64,000 bases of DNA, from contig CM030941.1 in the NCBI GenBank assembly GCA_018136815.1, forward strand, positions 3,661,035 to 3,725,034. Reading direction: 5' to 3'. Both the position numbers and the translations under genes were made by a program. Position 1 is the stretch's first letter, and each line of letters begins with the position of its first letter. The notes beneath the pieces are model-generated. The model did not search any database. It saw nothing but the letters and a program-made list of their open reading frames with translations, and had not been told where the DNA came from. Positions 31,714 through 42,840 of this stretch are shown here, one piece after another. Source of the DNA: Isochrysis galbana (lineage: Eukaryota > Haptophyta > Isochrysidales > Isochrysidaceae).

Positions 31714-33896
31714 CTACAAACTCTCCACGTGCTCATCAGGCACGTCCATATAGTGCTCCTTGTACTTGATGAGGTGGGCCTTGAGCGCAGCCTGCTGCTC
31801 CTGTAGTATAATACGGAGGGCATACGCTGAGCAACTGCGGGCTTGCTGCGAGAAGAAAGCGTAGTGTACCGCTGGACGAAGTCTGTCCCGGTGGTGGGCG
31901 GCTCGGCACTGCTAAAGCAGATGTGTGCAGGTGTGCAGGTGGGCCGGGTGAGAGAGGCGTGTGCGGACGATGACCATACCTGCAACATCCACGGCATATC
32001 GTCGTAGACATCCGTAAACAAATGCTTCAGATGAGGCTGGGCAACCTGCATCAGGGAATGTGGGAGAATGGAGGGTCTTCACATCACATGAGCTTGCAAA
32101 ATTCTGTTGTTGGGCGGCACTAAGCACCTTCTCTGCCTCGTTCAAGGCCTTGATTGACCTCGCCCGCTCCGTTTTGCGCAGCGCGGCCTCTTCCTCCGCC
32201 GTCCACAGCCCGTGTGACTCGAGAAAGCCACCGAAACGGATGATGGGCGAGCGCGCATCCCAGTAGGAGCGCTCAGAGTCGTATCCTTCCTCTGGTGAGG
32301 CTGAACGCCTGTACTTTGAATCGTCGTCAGAGGTGGAGTGCGCACCAATACGATACGTCATGCCTTCGATCAAGCACGGCCGCCCTTCTTCGATCGCAAT
32401 TTTGCGCGCCATCTGAAACAGTGCCACGATGACGGGATTAGATATGGCACACCCTCGATTCAGGGGAAGCGTGGTGAACGGATGGGCTTTTGAAATCTGT
32501 AAGGGTCTACTCGACAGACATTGCAGGCGGAGGCATTCAAGTGGAGCTTCGAGGCTGCGATACGCTCCCTTGACCTGCCCCATAACCCCGAGAAGCTCGC
32601 TCCCGCATGCTCGCCTCCGTGGCAGCGTATACAGCGAGGATATCGTTGCCATCCACTCGAATCGATGGCATGCCAAAGGCAACGCCACGAGGGGCGATGC
32701 CATCCGACTTGTACTGGTCGTCGGTATGCGTGGAGATCGCGTAACTGCACAGAGTGTGGGTGCGTGGATCGCGTCGACAGGGCGTGGCGGCCCGCAGACA
32801 GAGCTCGTCTCAGAGAGCAAGGCACGCGCGCAAAGGGTAGAAGTGCGCGCGCTGTGAGCCAGTAAACGCACACCCGTTGTTGCGGCAGAAGAAGATTGTC
32901 GGGCAACCATGTACCGAGGCAATGTTCAAGGCTGAAGGAATATCCCCTTCTGACGCACAGCCCTCTCCAAAATATGTGATGGAACACCGTCTTTTACCCA
33001 ACAACTTCATCGCATACGCTGCGCCGTTCGCGGCAGGCACCTGGCGGAAGGGGGAATGGCTGAGTGGGTTGGCGCAGCACGAGTGGGGAGTCGCATCCGG
33101 TTGCCACACCAAGCCGGTTGGAGATGCGTGTACGGCAATGGGAGAGTCTGCGCCCGTGCCATCACAGCCATGTCTGTAAAGCCAGCTGCGTTCGGTACCC
33201 TCCCTCCACCTCACTCGAAACGCTTTTACGGCCAGTTTCAGTGGCCAGCCTCCGGTCAAGCAGTCAGTATAGGCGAGATGCACGAGCAGTCCTGGGGTCT
33301 CGGCCTGGCGTACGTTGCGTGACCACTGGGGCCTGATCACTTGCGCGCACCTGCTGGCCAAGATTCGACTTGACGTACATGAGGTGCTTCTCAGGCGAGC
33401 CAATATGCATCGGTAGCTGCCGGCCCTTGGTGGCGTCGAGCTCGTTGTGGCAGCACTGATTGGCGGCCTCCTCGATGGTGTAGCCCCGCCAAAAGGTGGC
33501 TCCAAGCTCGCGATACTGTGGCCAAACCCAGTCATCGTCCTGCAGAGCGGCGCCCGACCCGACGGAGCAGGCCTCCTCTCCTCGGTTGGTGAAATAGAAT
33601 GAAAGCCTCCCCTGCCGCTGCGCCTCGTTGAACACCTTGTCGAACTCGGACACGCGGACCATCGTCTTCTGCATCTGCCTCATAGTCTCCGGTTCGATAT
33701 GCGGCAGCACCGCCCCCTCGACCGGCACGCCCGCGTCGTCGATCAGCCGGAACACTGGCATCGCAGGCGGAAGTGCGTCGACGTGCGGGTAGAAGAACTT
33801 GAGGGTGCTCGTGTACTCGGACTGGGCTCCGACGAACTTGGAGAGGGTGCTGGCAGCGCGGCGCGCGCGGCGCCCCATGGCGGCCTGTCGGAGCAT
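31714..33896 (-). CDS. BCKDHA: Branched-chain 2-oxo acid dehydrogenase E1 subunit alpha, six exons (mitochondrial)
   Basis: The thiamine-diphosphate E1-alpha subunit decarboxylates the keto acids of leucine, isoleucine and valine in the mitochondrial BCKDH complex. Minus-strand exons: 33896-33351, 33040-32874, 32744-32615, 32412-32098, 32045-31980, 31800-31714, all phase-consistent, 436 residues. The N terminus ([20 protein letters not shown]) is a typical mitochondrial presequence. Landmarks are [16 protein letters not shown] and WPQYRELG, the cofactor motif GEGCASEGD...CRNN-GYAIST across an intron, and [12 protein letters not shown]. The phosphorylation-loop motif [15 protein letters not shown] carries the serines used by BCKDH kinase. 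The tail reads [20 protein letters not shown]. Introns 3 and 4 appear to use GC donors (GCGAGC, GCAAGC). The gene is divergent from the DPY-30/GAF gene across a 685-bp purine-rich spacer. Confidence 0.95.
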
Positions 33897-34581
33897 GTGC
33901 GCAGAGAGAGAGGGGGGGGGGGGGGAGGGAGGGAGAGGGAGAGCGAGGGAGGGAGAGAGGGAGAGGGAGAGAGGGAGAGGGAGAGAGGGAGAGGGAGAGA
34001 GGGAGAGGGAGAGACGGAGGGGAAGCGAGAGCGGAGGGCGGAGGGCGGACTGTGGAAGACGGACGGTGGAGGACGGCCGGTGGAGGGCGGAGGCAGGCTG
34101 GTGGAGGGCGGAGGGGCGGAGGGGCGGAGAGGCGGAGGGGCGCGAGAGGTGTGGTGGTGCAAGCGGATCGGGAGGAGCCGGGGGGGGGGCGGGGGGGGGG
34201 GGGGCGGGGGGGGGGGGGGCGGGGGGGGGAGATGGGAAGGCGGGGGGGGCGGGGGGGAAGAGGCGACGGCGCTTCTATTCATAGAGAGTAGAGGGAGGAA
34301 ACGGAGGAAGTACCTATTCATAGGTTGGGGCGCGGGGCAGTGCTCCCCGAGAAAGGGGCCGACGACAAACTACAACAAAACAGTGGGAACCCCTCTCGGT
34401 GGAGATACCGGTGGGGGGACGCCACGGTCGGTTGCGCGCCGAGGAGGGGGAGGGGGGGGGGGGGGCGGCGAGAAGGCGTTACTGCGTGCGGTCGGGGCCC
34501 TCGCCTCCCTCGGCTGCTCCCCCCGCCTTGCCCACCTCCACCTCCATCCCACCGCTCTCTCGCCGCCCCTCGCCCGCCGCG
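33897..34581. promoter_or_regulatory. Divergent promoter region with polypurine and G-run tracts
   Basis: Separates the two divergent starts at 33,896 (-) and 34,582 (+). Positions 33,903-34,030 are GGGA/GAGA repeats, i.e. a CT-rich leader for BCKDHA in its sense strand. Positions 34,178-34,256 hold many G-runs separated by single C or A (G-quadruplex potential). Positions 34,500-34,581 are pyrimidine-rich just before the right-hand ATG. Bidirectional promoter activity is inferred from the layout. Confidence 0.5.
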
Positions 34582-36344
34582 ATGGACGCAGCTTACCTCA
34601 AGGCGCACGTCGGCGGAGCGCTGGCCGCCGGGCTAGCCCACACCGTCCAGATGCAGCCCGACGACCCTGTCGCCTTCCTTGCCCAGTTCCTCCTCGCCGC
34701 AGACGCCAAAAAGTTGGCTGCTACCACTGCGGCTGCCGAGCGCGAGGCTGCCGAGAAGAATGCTGCAGACAAGGCGGAGGCGGCACGCGTGATAGCAATA
34801 CAGAAGGAGAAGGCGGCCGCCGCCGCCAAGGCTAAGGAAGATGGCATCGTTGCCGCACTGGATGAGGCTCTCGAGAAGGTACGCTGCCAGCGCTGGCATG
34901 CTGCTTGCTGGCCGTCGCACATTCCCTCGCAACGCAGCGCGCGAGGCAGAGATCATTCGTCACCTGCGCCGCCTTTATGAACTGATGGGTAAACCTTCGC
35001 CTGTCCCCGCAGGCCAGCTCCGCGGAGGAAGTATACACAGTCTGCATGAAGTACGTCACGGACAAAACTGGCGCATCTACGTACGTGGCCCTCACTGATC
35101 TCCCCGACAAGGAGGTCAAGATCCCAGAGTCCCCGAGCGAAGAGTCGCCCGCCGAACCTGCCGAGGGCGAGGAAGGGGCATCTGCTGAACCGGAGCCGGA
35201 GCCTGAGGAGGCACCCGAGCCGCCGCCCAAGTTCAACCCAACACTCCTCACTTATGTGGTTGCCTCTCCCGAGGCTACAGCACAGCTCATGGTGGGCAAG
35301 AAGCTCGCTCGGCCTGCGGCGCCGGAGGGCGCAGATGAGGACGCACCGGTCCCTCGTGGCAACGGCGAGGGTGTGTCCTTCGATGCGATCGATGCGTTCC
35401 TCAGCGACGGTGCCAAGTGCATGTATCTGCCACAAGCAATCCAAAACCGCTCCGTCAAGTTTTGGTCGGTGCCGCGCGTGGGCTCCCTCTCCATCGCGCC
35501 GATCGCCGACGCAGATGGTGACGTTCTCGGCATCATCGCGGCCGACACACTCAGTGGCGGCCGGATGGACTCTGGCATCGCGGCCGACTTCGGCACGCTC
35601 GCCGACAAGGCCAGCAGCGCGCTCTGCCGTATTGCGATCGAGGTGGCCAAGTGCAATGTTGCAGCCATCGCCGAGCTGTCGGCCGCCTACGAGCAGAGCA
35701 GCGCCGAGCTCGAGGCAGCGCTTGCGGCGGCGGCCGAGGAGGAGGGCACCGAGGGCGGCGACAAGCTCGCCTCGCTCAAGGCAAAGCAGAAGCGCGCTGC
35801 TGACGACCTGGTGGCCTTGTCGGGCGACAAGCTCGACTTCCTTGCCACGCGCAAGGCGGTGCCTCGTGAGGTGCTGCAAGTGCTCAAGGGTGTCATGAGA
35901 CTGATTGCGCCCGAGTCTGCAGCCGCCATCGCGTCCATGGACTGGGACGGCATGAAGGCGGCGGCCATTAAAGAAGGCAGCCTGCCGTGGGGTGAGGAAT
36001 TCTTCACCAAGGTTGGCAACTATGACGTGTTGGGGTCGAAAGACGTGGAGGGCTTCACAGCCGCTACAGGTGAGAGTGGGTATGTGCCCCTTGAGGTAGA
36101 CACTGAGGTGCTGAAGGCGAGCTCATTCGTTGCATTCCTCCTGCTGAATTGGTTGCGCGACACAAGTGCACTCTTCACCGCCAAGCTGGAGGAGGAGAAG
36201 GCAGCTGCGGCCGCCGCAGCAGAAGCGGCAGCAGCGGCTGCGGCCGCCGCAGCAGAAGCGGCAGCAGCTGCTGAGGCTGAGGCTGCTGCGGCCGCAGACG
36301 CTGAAGCGGCAGCGTCTGAGGATGCGCCGACCGCGGAGGATTAG
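34582..36344 (+). CDS. DPY-30 and GAF domain protein, radial-spoke-protein-2-like, two exons
   Basis: 542 residues from exons 34582-34878 and 35013-36344 (GT-AG, phase 0). Residues 1-45 match a DPY-30 dimerisation motif (GAALAAGLAHTVQMQPDDPVAFLAQFLL pattern). A charged coiled coil spans about 45-99. Residues about 190-310 read as a GAF domain (FDAIDAFLSDGAKCMYLPQA, SLSIAPIADADGDVLGIIAADT). Alpha-helical segments follow (LEAALAAAAEEEG, FLLLNWLRDTSALF), then an Ala/Glu-rich tail from about residue 485. DPY-30 plus GAF is the architecture described for radial spoke protein 2 of Chlamydomonas, a structural part of motile cilia. That function is inferred from architecture alone; other DPY-30 proteins act elsewhere. 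The Ala-rich tail contains a repeated AEAAAAAAAAAAEAAAAAE pattern. Confidence 0.6.
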
Positions 36345-36588
36345 GGCGACGGGGTCGCGGTGTCGTGAGATTGCCGAGGGAGGAGCTTCGACCCAGTCAG
36401 CCGGTGCCTCTGTGCCTGTTAGTGCCGCAATGTGCGTGCGTGCGTCGAAAATTATTATAACCGTGGTGCCATAAAAAACATTCTTGAAGATGTCCGCAAG
36501 CTAGGTTCATACTTGGTTCACCCACGGGAGGGCACGAGCCCCCCCCCCTCCACTCCTCCCCCGCTATGGGGGAGAAATAAATTAATTG
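36345..36588. mobile_element. LINE tail and head fragment of the palindrome-headed family
   Basis: The motif CCATAAAAAACATTCTTGAAG at 36,468-36,488 matches the 3' tail of the LINE family in reverse (compare 8,361-8,382 and 42,370-42,390). At 36,499-36,580, CTAGGTTCATACTTGGTTC followed by CCCACGGGAGGGCACGAG...CACTCCTCCCC is the first 80 bp of the palindrome-headed family. Confidence 0.6.
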
Positions 36589-37358
36589 AACCTTTTAATA
36601 GTCTCACCGCACACGCGGCCGTGGACCCTCTACCTCTACTTTCTACTCACGTAGGGCAAAACTTTCTACACCCCCACTCCCCCGGCCCTTCTCCCCCCGC
36701 CATAAGGCGACTCCCCCCGTGCACTACTAAGGGGATAGGGGTGAAGGGCTTAGATATGGTCCGGTGGCCCGCGCCTCCCCCCGGTGATCATTCCCCCCCT
36801 TCCTCCTGTGTCTCCGAGTGGGCGGCGGTCTCAGCCCCGGCTTATCCTGTAAACAGGTGCGGGACTTACCTATTTTCCGGTGAGCGGAGCTCTCGCTCCG
36901 CCCACCCCCTTCTCCGCTCTCCGCGCTCTCTTTCTCCTCTCCTGTCGGCACGCGCGATGGCGCGCATGCGGCAGGCCTGCAGCTGCCCCTGGCGACCCCT
37001 GGAGGCTCCTGGAGGCCAGCTCAGGAGGCAGAGGAGGCTGGGGCTGGGCCCTGGCCTCCCCTGCCTCTCCCTCGCTGGCGCTCCTGAGCCTCAGGGGGCC
37101 CCACTCTGCACCTGTCTGCCTGTCGAACAGGGGGGGAGGGGGGTTGGAGCGATGGGCTGGTCACGAGTCACGAGGGGCCAGGATGGGCGAATGGGGCGAG
37201 CCTGTGGGGAAGGGAGTGGGTCAGTAGGGCAGTGGCCTCCTGGCAAGCCATCAGGCGTGCCAGGCGGAGGATGGGTGGCTCCTCCCCCATGGCAGGGGAG
37301 GAGTGAAGAGAGGGGGGGGCTCGTGCCCCCCATGGGTCAACCAAGTATAAACTTAGTT
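36589..37358 (-). mobile_element. Palindrome-headed retroposon, subfamily B
   Basis: About 770 bp, collinear with 41,601-42,361 and 61,280-62,032. The left end CCTTTTAATAGTCTCACCGC is the 3' end in sense orientation and the right end CAAGTATAAACTTAGTT is the head. The conserved hairpin CGGGAC...CCTGTAAACAGG...GCCCCG lies at 36,834-36,865 (read from the plus strand). No flanking duplication was found, and the left border abuts another family fragment. Confidence 0.8.
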
Positions 37359-39006
37359 CCCCGCGAAGGCTAGTATCTATATCTATCTAGATAGCGATAG
37401 CGAAGGGCTCGTATCTATATCTAGCTAGATGGCAGATTTCCTCCAGACCCTGATATCTAGATAGGACAAAATCCAACCTATTCATAGCCTTACTCTCGCT
37501 CCATCGGACGGTCGGTTTCTCTTGTGGTTCTTGTGGGTGTTGACACGTGAAGAGTGGGTATGGGGCTGTGTTGCGCATTGAGCCTGCGACGTGGGGTCGT
37601 GGGGGGTGCGGGGTGCGGCGTTTGTTGGGAGGTTAAGCTAGCCTTTCCGCTATGTCGAGTGCTTGTGGGTGGCGATATATATAACATTAATTATTTCATT
37701 TGTTTCATCGGTTTCGGTTTCGGGTCTTCAGTGCTCAGGATTTCCGCCTATCACAGGTCACAGGGAGGCCGTAGCGCGGCCTCTTGTGGCTTGAGGATGA
37801 GTAGCGCGGCGCGCCGCGCGCCGCGCCGCGCATCCTGTTACTTCATCGCACGTTAAAAGATACCAACCAAAGGGGGCCAAACGAGCACACAAGGCACACT
37901 AACAGTATCGCGTGAAGCGATTAAACGCACATACGGGTGGGTTGCGTGGGAGACTCACACAAGCGGACAAGGAAGCAAGGAAGGAGAGAAGGGGAGAGAT
38001 CACGGCTCGACTCATGCGGCCCTCTCCCCCTCCTCATCCCAATATAAGTTCTATGGTGCACACCACGCAAAACCAGCCCCGTGACACCGCCATGGCCCTG
38101 GCGAGCCAAGTGTCCGAGTGATATCGGGGGGGGGGGAAGAACCCAAGTATGAATATTAATATCCGAGTGCTTGAACTTCTTGCTGCTGTAATCGACCATG
38201 TTCCATGGTTAGTTAGGTCGCGTTCTGTCGAAATCGAAAGAGGACCATGTAAAGTTTTAGTCTGTCCCATATTCGACGGAACGTGACCTTTAGACCATCT
38301 ACATCCGCCGCAAGCCAAATGCCCAAAGAATAATTGAGCTAACTGGGCCTAGATGGAGATGAGGTCTGAAGGTGGGGTAGAAGGGTGTACCTTGGTTCCC
38401 CGGGGGTGGGTAGAAGTTATACCCGAGTTGCAGGGGTGCCGGCCGAAAAAAATCCAGACCCCGACCTGAGGGTTCGGCCTCTGAAGAAGGCTAGGCGGAC
38501 GTGGATGGTGGCTGAGGGGAAGCACGTACGCGTGGCCGTAGGGACAAAGCGGCCGTGTACGAGTGGGCAAAGCTGCATGCGCGCGGCGAGAAGCCCTTAC
38601 TTTTATTATTCGCCACACCCGTAGCCATTAGATGATGCACGGATGGCGACAAACAGCCATCAAGTCGGGTGTAATGTCCCTTGTTGATGGTAGGCCTACT
38701 CCCTTTCCTCTATCCTTGCTTTTGTATTACCCCGTTCGTGCCCTTGCGCGTCCCGTCCCCTTCGCCTTCATGCTTCTTCCTCTACACTTCTTCCTCCCCC
38801 GGGCCCTTGCGGCTGAGCTACAGCTGCTCAAACACCCTGAGTGTGGGCTGCCTCACCACTCCCAAGGCCTCGCCGATGGATCCCTCGCCCTATGGAAGGG
38901 GGCCTCGTAGAGCCCTGAACGTGTAGTGTGTACACGGGGGCGGCTTGTCGGCGACCCATGAAATGGAGGCAGCGCACCGCTCCATCGCCAATATTTGTGC
39001 ATTCAT
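37359..39006. other. Intergenic DNA
   Basis: Starts with a short tandem of ATCTATATCTA...CTAGAT units (37,374-37,460). At 38,085-38,130 the string CATGGCCCTGGCGAGCCAAG...TGTCCGAGTGATA is a fragment of the subfamily A 3' module in reverse. No gene was recognised; frames at 38,630-38,930 show no family features. Confidence 0.5.
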
Positions 39007-40751
39007 TCACCATGGCCGTCGAGTCCTTTCCTGTTCCTCTCGCCGCCGCCTCGTCTCTTCCATCAAAAGCTGCTTCTCGCGCGCAACTTCATGAGCTGCC
39101 CGCGCGTCAGCACGGCCTAGAGAGAGGCTGCTAGTGATGAGCCGATTGGCAACGACGGCTGGAGGGGGAGCTGTTGGTGCCCGTTGCTCACACCTCTTAC
39201 CCTCATCAGAATTTCCTCTTCTTGAAGAAGGCGAGCCGCCCTCAGGCGAGCTGACGCCCAGAGCAGTGCGCAACCTTCCTGATCCCCATGCGTTTGACAC
39301 GGGCGCTCTAGTGGGCTCGCCATGCTCATTTGTACTACTTGCTAGCGACGGAATGTCAGGGATAAGGCCTGCCGCACCGTGCTCGTCGCCCGTACCTCCC
39401 CATGCTGGCGTCGACGTGGCACCCAACTCACTCTCGTCCCTGTTGAAGACAAGTCTATCCTCGGCCCCTGTACTATCGGCGGTACCAATCATACTTGTCG
39501 GTAGAGCATGGCGTTCGTGTGAGACTCCTTGTGGTTTTGAGTCGCTACATGGACTTTTGCCGGCGAAAGGCTGTATGCCAGAAGCAAGAGCAGGGAAAGC
39601 CGCCCGCTCCCGCTCTTCCTCCTCCGCCCGCCGTCGCATCTCGGCATTCGCCTGCTCTTCTGCATCCGTCCTATCCGGTAGAAACAAGTGCTATCCGGGT
39701 CAGAGAATGTGCCAGAATACTACAATATGCACTATGTTTCGACACGAGCCACCTGCCTTCGTAAACCCCTTGAACTGCAGCGCAAGTGCAAAGCATTCTC
39801 AAGCAGCTTCTGCCTCGTTAGCAAGGCTTGTGGCTCATACTTGAGAGGTTGCCATGGGTGTGAAGCGCAGCGGACTCACCTGCCTTGGGCAATTGAGCTG
39901 CGAGCCTTGTCAAGCGCAAGGGCGCGTTTCGCCTCCTCCGTCTCTCGCCGCTCTGCACGGCGTTCAGCGCCTTCCCGGCGTGCTTGCTCGAGCACCGCCG
40001 AGCGCGCCTCCGCCTGCTTCGCCGCCTCGGTCGCCGCAGCCTCTGCTCGTCGGTTGGCCTCGGCCTGGATGGCAGCCTTCCGTTCTGCAGCCGCAAGCTT
40101 CTTCCGTGCTGCTGCGGCTTCCTCCTCTGCAGCTGCTCGGGCACGGCGCTCCGCGCCCTCACGGCGCGCCTCCTCCAGCGCATGCCTCCGCTCCTTATCA
40201 TGCGCCTCAGCCAACTCCTTTGCCTTGCTTGCAGCCGCCTCAGCGTGCTTAGCCTCAAGTTCTATTACTGCCCTTCGACCAGGTGTTATGTATGTCGCCA
40301 ACGCCTCCCGGCTGGGAGCTGAGCGCCTGGGGGTGTCAGCGGCTGCACTGGCCGAATGGATGGCTGCCTCATCGTCGGCGGATGAAACCAGAACTCCTGC
40401 ACTCGCTACCCTCGAAGCGTCAGGTTTGGCCTTTCCTTGCGTGTCCGCCCGGTCACTCCTTGCATCGGCTGCACGAATATCTGGCTCGGACTCCCACCGC
40501 TCCTCCACCGCGGACCTTGCCGCCGTCGCCGCTTTGTAGAGGCTGGGAGCGGGTGGTTGAGCGCGTGTCCAGCGATCGTCTGCGTCACGGTCGGACCCCA
40601 CCAGCTCGTCCTCATCCCTCGCTTTCATTGCGAGCAGCTTGCGCACGCGGTTAGCCTCTCGCTCCGCCTCGAGAGCGTTCCGTCTGTGCTGGCCGGCGGC
40701 CTCGACCTGCCGGCGCATGGGTGGGCGGTAGACAGCGCGCTTGCGATCCAT
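39007..40751 (-). CDS. Coiled-coil protein, two exons, unknown function
   Basis: About 511 residues from exons 40751-39880 and 39670-39007, joined by a GTGAGT donor and ...GATAG acceptor in phase 2. The frame is open to a Met at 40,820, but the Met at 40,751 (MDRKRAVYRPPMRR) follows a CT-rich leader pattern better. Residues 1-60 are basic. About residues 160-290 form a long, highly charged Ala/Glu/Arg coiled coil (EAKHAEAAASKAKELAEAHD, then RREGAERRARAAAEEE twice). The second exon opens with another coiled coil (DAEEQANAEMRRRAEEEER), passes a Ser/Pro/Gly-rich linker and closes with KQLLMEETRRRREEQERTRR. Such proteins are common in basal bodies and the cytoskeleton, but no family is assigned. 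Confidence 0.65.
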
Positions 40752-41600
40752 TGGACGCCCTCTTCCACCCTCGATCGCTTCTTGCCCCCCCCCCCTCCTG
40801 CTCGCAATGCTCCCTTCCACTTCTGCCCCTCGGCTTGAGAGGGCTCACCGTCGGCGCCACACCTCGCCCTCCCCCTCGCACCAATATCCTCAAGTCGTTT
40901 AAAAAGAATACAGAGAGAGAGAAACAGAGGGTTGTCCTGAGAGAGACGAGAGAGAAGAGAGAGAGGGGAAGAGAGAAGAACACAGAGAGGACAGAGAAGA
41001 TGAGACAACAATTTTAGAGGAGTACGAATTTATTTACTTTCGAGGCACAATACAAGCCCGCGATTTTAAAAAAGGGGGGTAGGTCGGTTTTTGGCCGATT
41101 CTAGGGTGTCGTTTTCGGTTGGGGGGGGGGTCGGTATTTTCAAGGGGTGGTTATTTGGTTCGGGTGGGTGGGTGGGGTGGGGTTGGGGTTGGGGGGTTGC
41201 GCACGGAGCGCGCGAAGCGCCCTGGGCTGTTCGAGGGGGTCGGAAAACGCCTTGAAATATCGCGTCGTCAAATGCAAATACGGTTCGGGCGCGGGGGGGA
41301 CGCGCGCTCCATCTCCATCTCGGGTCTCGTCAGATGCAATATTAGCCTGGTCACTCACTATAAGGGTGCGGAGGGCACCAGCTACAATGGGTAAATGAAG
41401 GGCTAAATAAGCTCCCTGTGGATTCCAGCAGGATGGATCAGCAATCAGCAAAAAAAAGTGGGGGTTCTCCGGCAAAATTTTCGATGACGATGAAATATAC
41501 CGAATTCAGGCCTTCGAATAAGATCGAAGACGGTGCGCGAAATCATCTCCGAAATGCAGTCGCAGTCGCCCCCCCCCCCAGGTATACATACGGTATACTT
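40752..41600. other. Leader of the coiled-coil gene and intergenic DNA
   Basis: Positions 40,905-41,005 are GA-rich, i.e. CT-rich on the sense strand of the gene at 39,007-40,751. Positions 41,120-41,200 are G/T-rich. ATACGGTATACTT at 41,588-41,600 is the left target duplication of the next element. No gene was recognised. Confidence 0.5.
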
Positions 41601-42361
41601 TAAAAAAAAACCTTTTAATATTCTTACCGCACTCGCGGCGAATGGAACCACTACCCACTACAAGTAGCACGTAGCATACTCTCTACACCCCCATTCCCCG
41701 GCCCTTCTCCCCCCGCCATCAGGCGGCTCCCCCCGTACACTACTAGGGGGATTGGGGTGGAGGGCTTAGATATGGTCCGGTGGCCCGCGCCACCCCCCGG
41801 TGATCTTTCCCCCCCTTCCTCCTGTGTCTCCGAGTGGGCGGCCCACTCTGTCTCGTCTTATCCTGTAAACAGGCGCGAGACTTACCGATTTTCCGGTGGG
41901 CGGAGCTCTCGCTCGCGCCCACCCCCTTTTCCGCGCTCTCTCTCCCCTCTCCTGCGGCACGCGCGATGGCGCGCCTGCGGCAGGCCTCCAGCTGCCCTCT
42001 GGCGGCCCCTGGAGGCTCCTGGAGGCCAGCTCAGGGGGCAGAGGAGGCTGGGGCTGGGCCCTGGCCTCCCCTGCCTCTCCCTCGCTGGCGCTCCCGAGCC
42101 TCTGGGGCCCCCAGTCTGCACCTGTCTGCCTGTCGACCAGGGGGGGAGGGGGGGTTGGAGCAATGGGCTGGTCGCGAGGGGCCAGGATGGGCGAATGGGG
42201 CGAGCCTGTGGGGAAGGGAGTGGGTCAGTAGGGCAGTGGCCTCCTGGCAAGCCATCAGGCATGCCAGGAGGATGGGTGGTTCCTCCCCCATGGCAGGGGA
42301 GGAGTGGAGAGAGGGGGGGGCTCGTGCCCCCCCATGGGTCAACCAAGTATAAACTTAGTTG
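41601..42361 (-). mobile_element. Palindrome-headed retroposon, subfamily B, with target duplication
   Basis: About 761 bp flanked by ATACGGTATACTT at 41,588-41,600 and 42,362-42,374. The plus strand begins TAAAAAAAAACCTTTTAATA (so the sense 3' end is a T-run) and ends CCAAGTATAAACTTAGTT (head). The conserved hairpin occupies 41,850-41,881 with stem GTCTCG/CGAGAC. It sits directly beside the LINE tail that starts at 42,375. Confidence 0.88.
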
Positions 42362-42374
42362 ATACGGTATACTT

Positions 42375-42840
42375 AAAAAAAAGCATTCTTGAAGGTGACT
42401 GCTACGCTACTAGAGTACGTACTAGCTAGCCATGCACCATGCACTCTGTACACTGTACTCCTCTCCCCAGGACTTCTGTGAGACATCGCCCTTGCCCCCA
42501 CCTCCGCTCCCCCGCTCCTCCGCTCCCCGCTCCCCTTCCCGCCCCCCCCCCCCCGCCCCCTCGTTCCTTGGTCTTCTGTCTTCGGTTTCGTTCGGGGGGT
42601 CGTCCCATGTGCACTACTTTGGGCCTGGCGTTTGCATGGGCATGGGGGGGGGGGGGGGAGCTTTTGGCGAACGGTAGAATGTCGGCTTGCTCTAAGGTGC
42701 CGCGTTGTGGTTGTGGGGGCCCAGACAATTGGCTTTCCCCTTGCCCCTTGGGGTCCGTGCTTGCGGGGCGTCGTGTCCCTCGCGTACGGGTGTTATCCCT
42801 GGTCGCTGGTCGCTTGGGTGGTCTTCGTTTTCGTGTTTGA
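42375..42840 (-). mobile_element. LINE 3'-end fragment
   Basis: Collinear with the first 380 bp of the LINE insert at 8,364: AAAAAAAAGCATTCTTGAAGG, then CATCGCCCTTGCCCC, CCCATGTGCACTACTTTGGG, GTGGGGGCCCA and TATCCCTGGTCGCT in the same order and orientation. It is too decayed to translate. The sense tail is T-rich, as in the better copy. Confidence 0.75.

Noticed and set aside
36834-36875. A GTAAGT...TTTACAG string of 23 bases on the minus strand, resembling a minimal intron, in all subfamily B copies
   Set aside because: The flanking covarying stem shows that it is one arm and loop of a hairpin; 23 bases is shorter than usual spliceosomal introns.
41757-42362. Proline-rich frame of 201 codons, with similar frames at 36,432-37,373 and 61,473-62,060
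   Set aside because: It lies inside the palindrome-headed retroposon; frames break between copies and the hairpins explain the conservation better.
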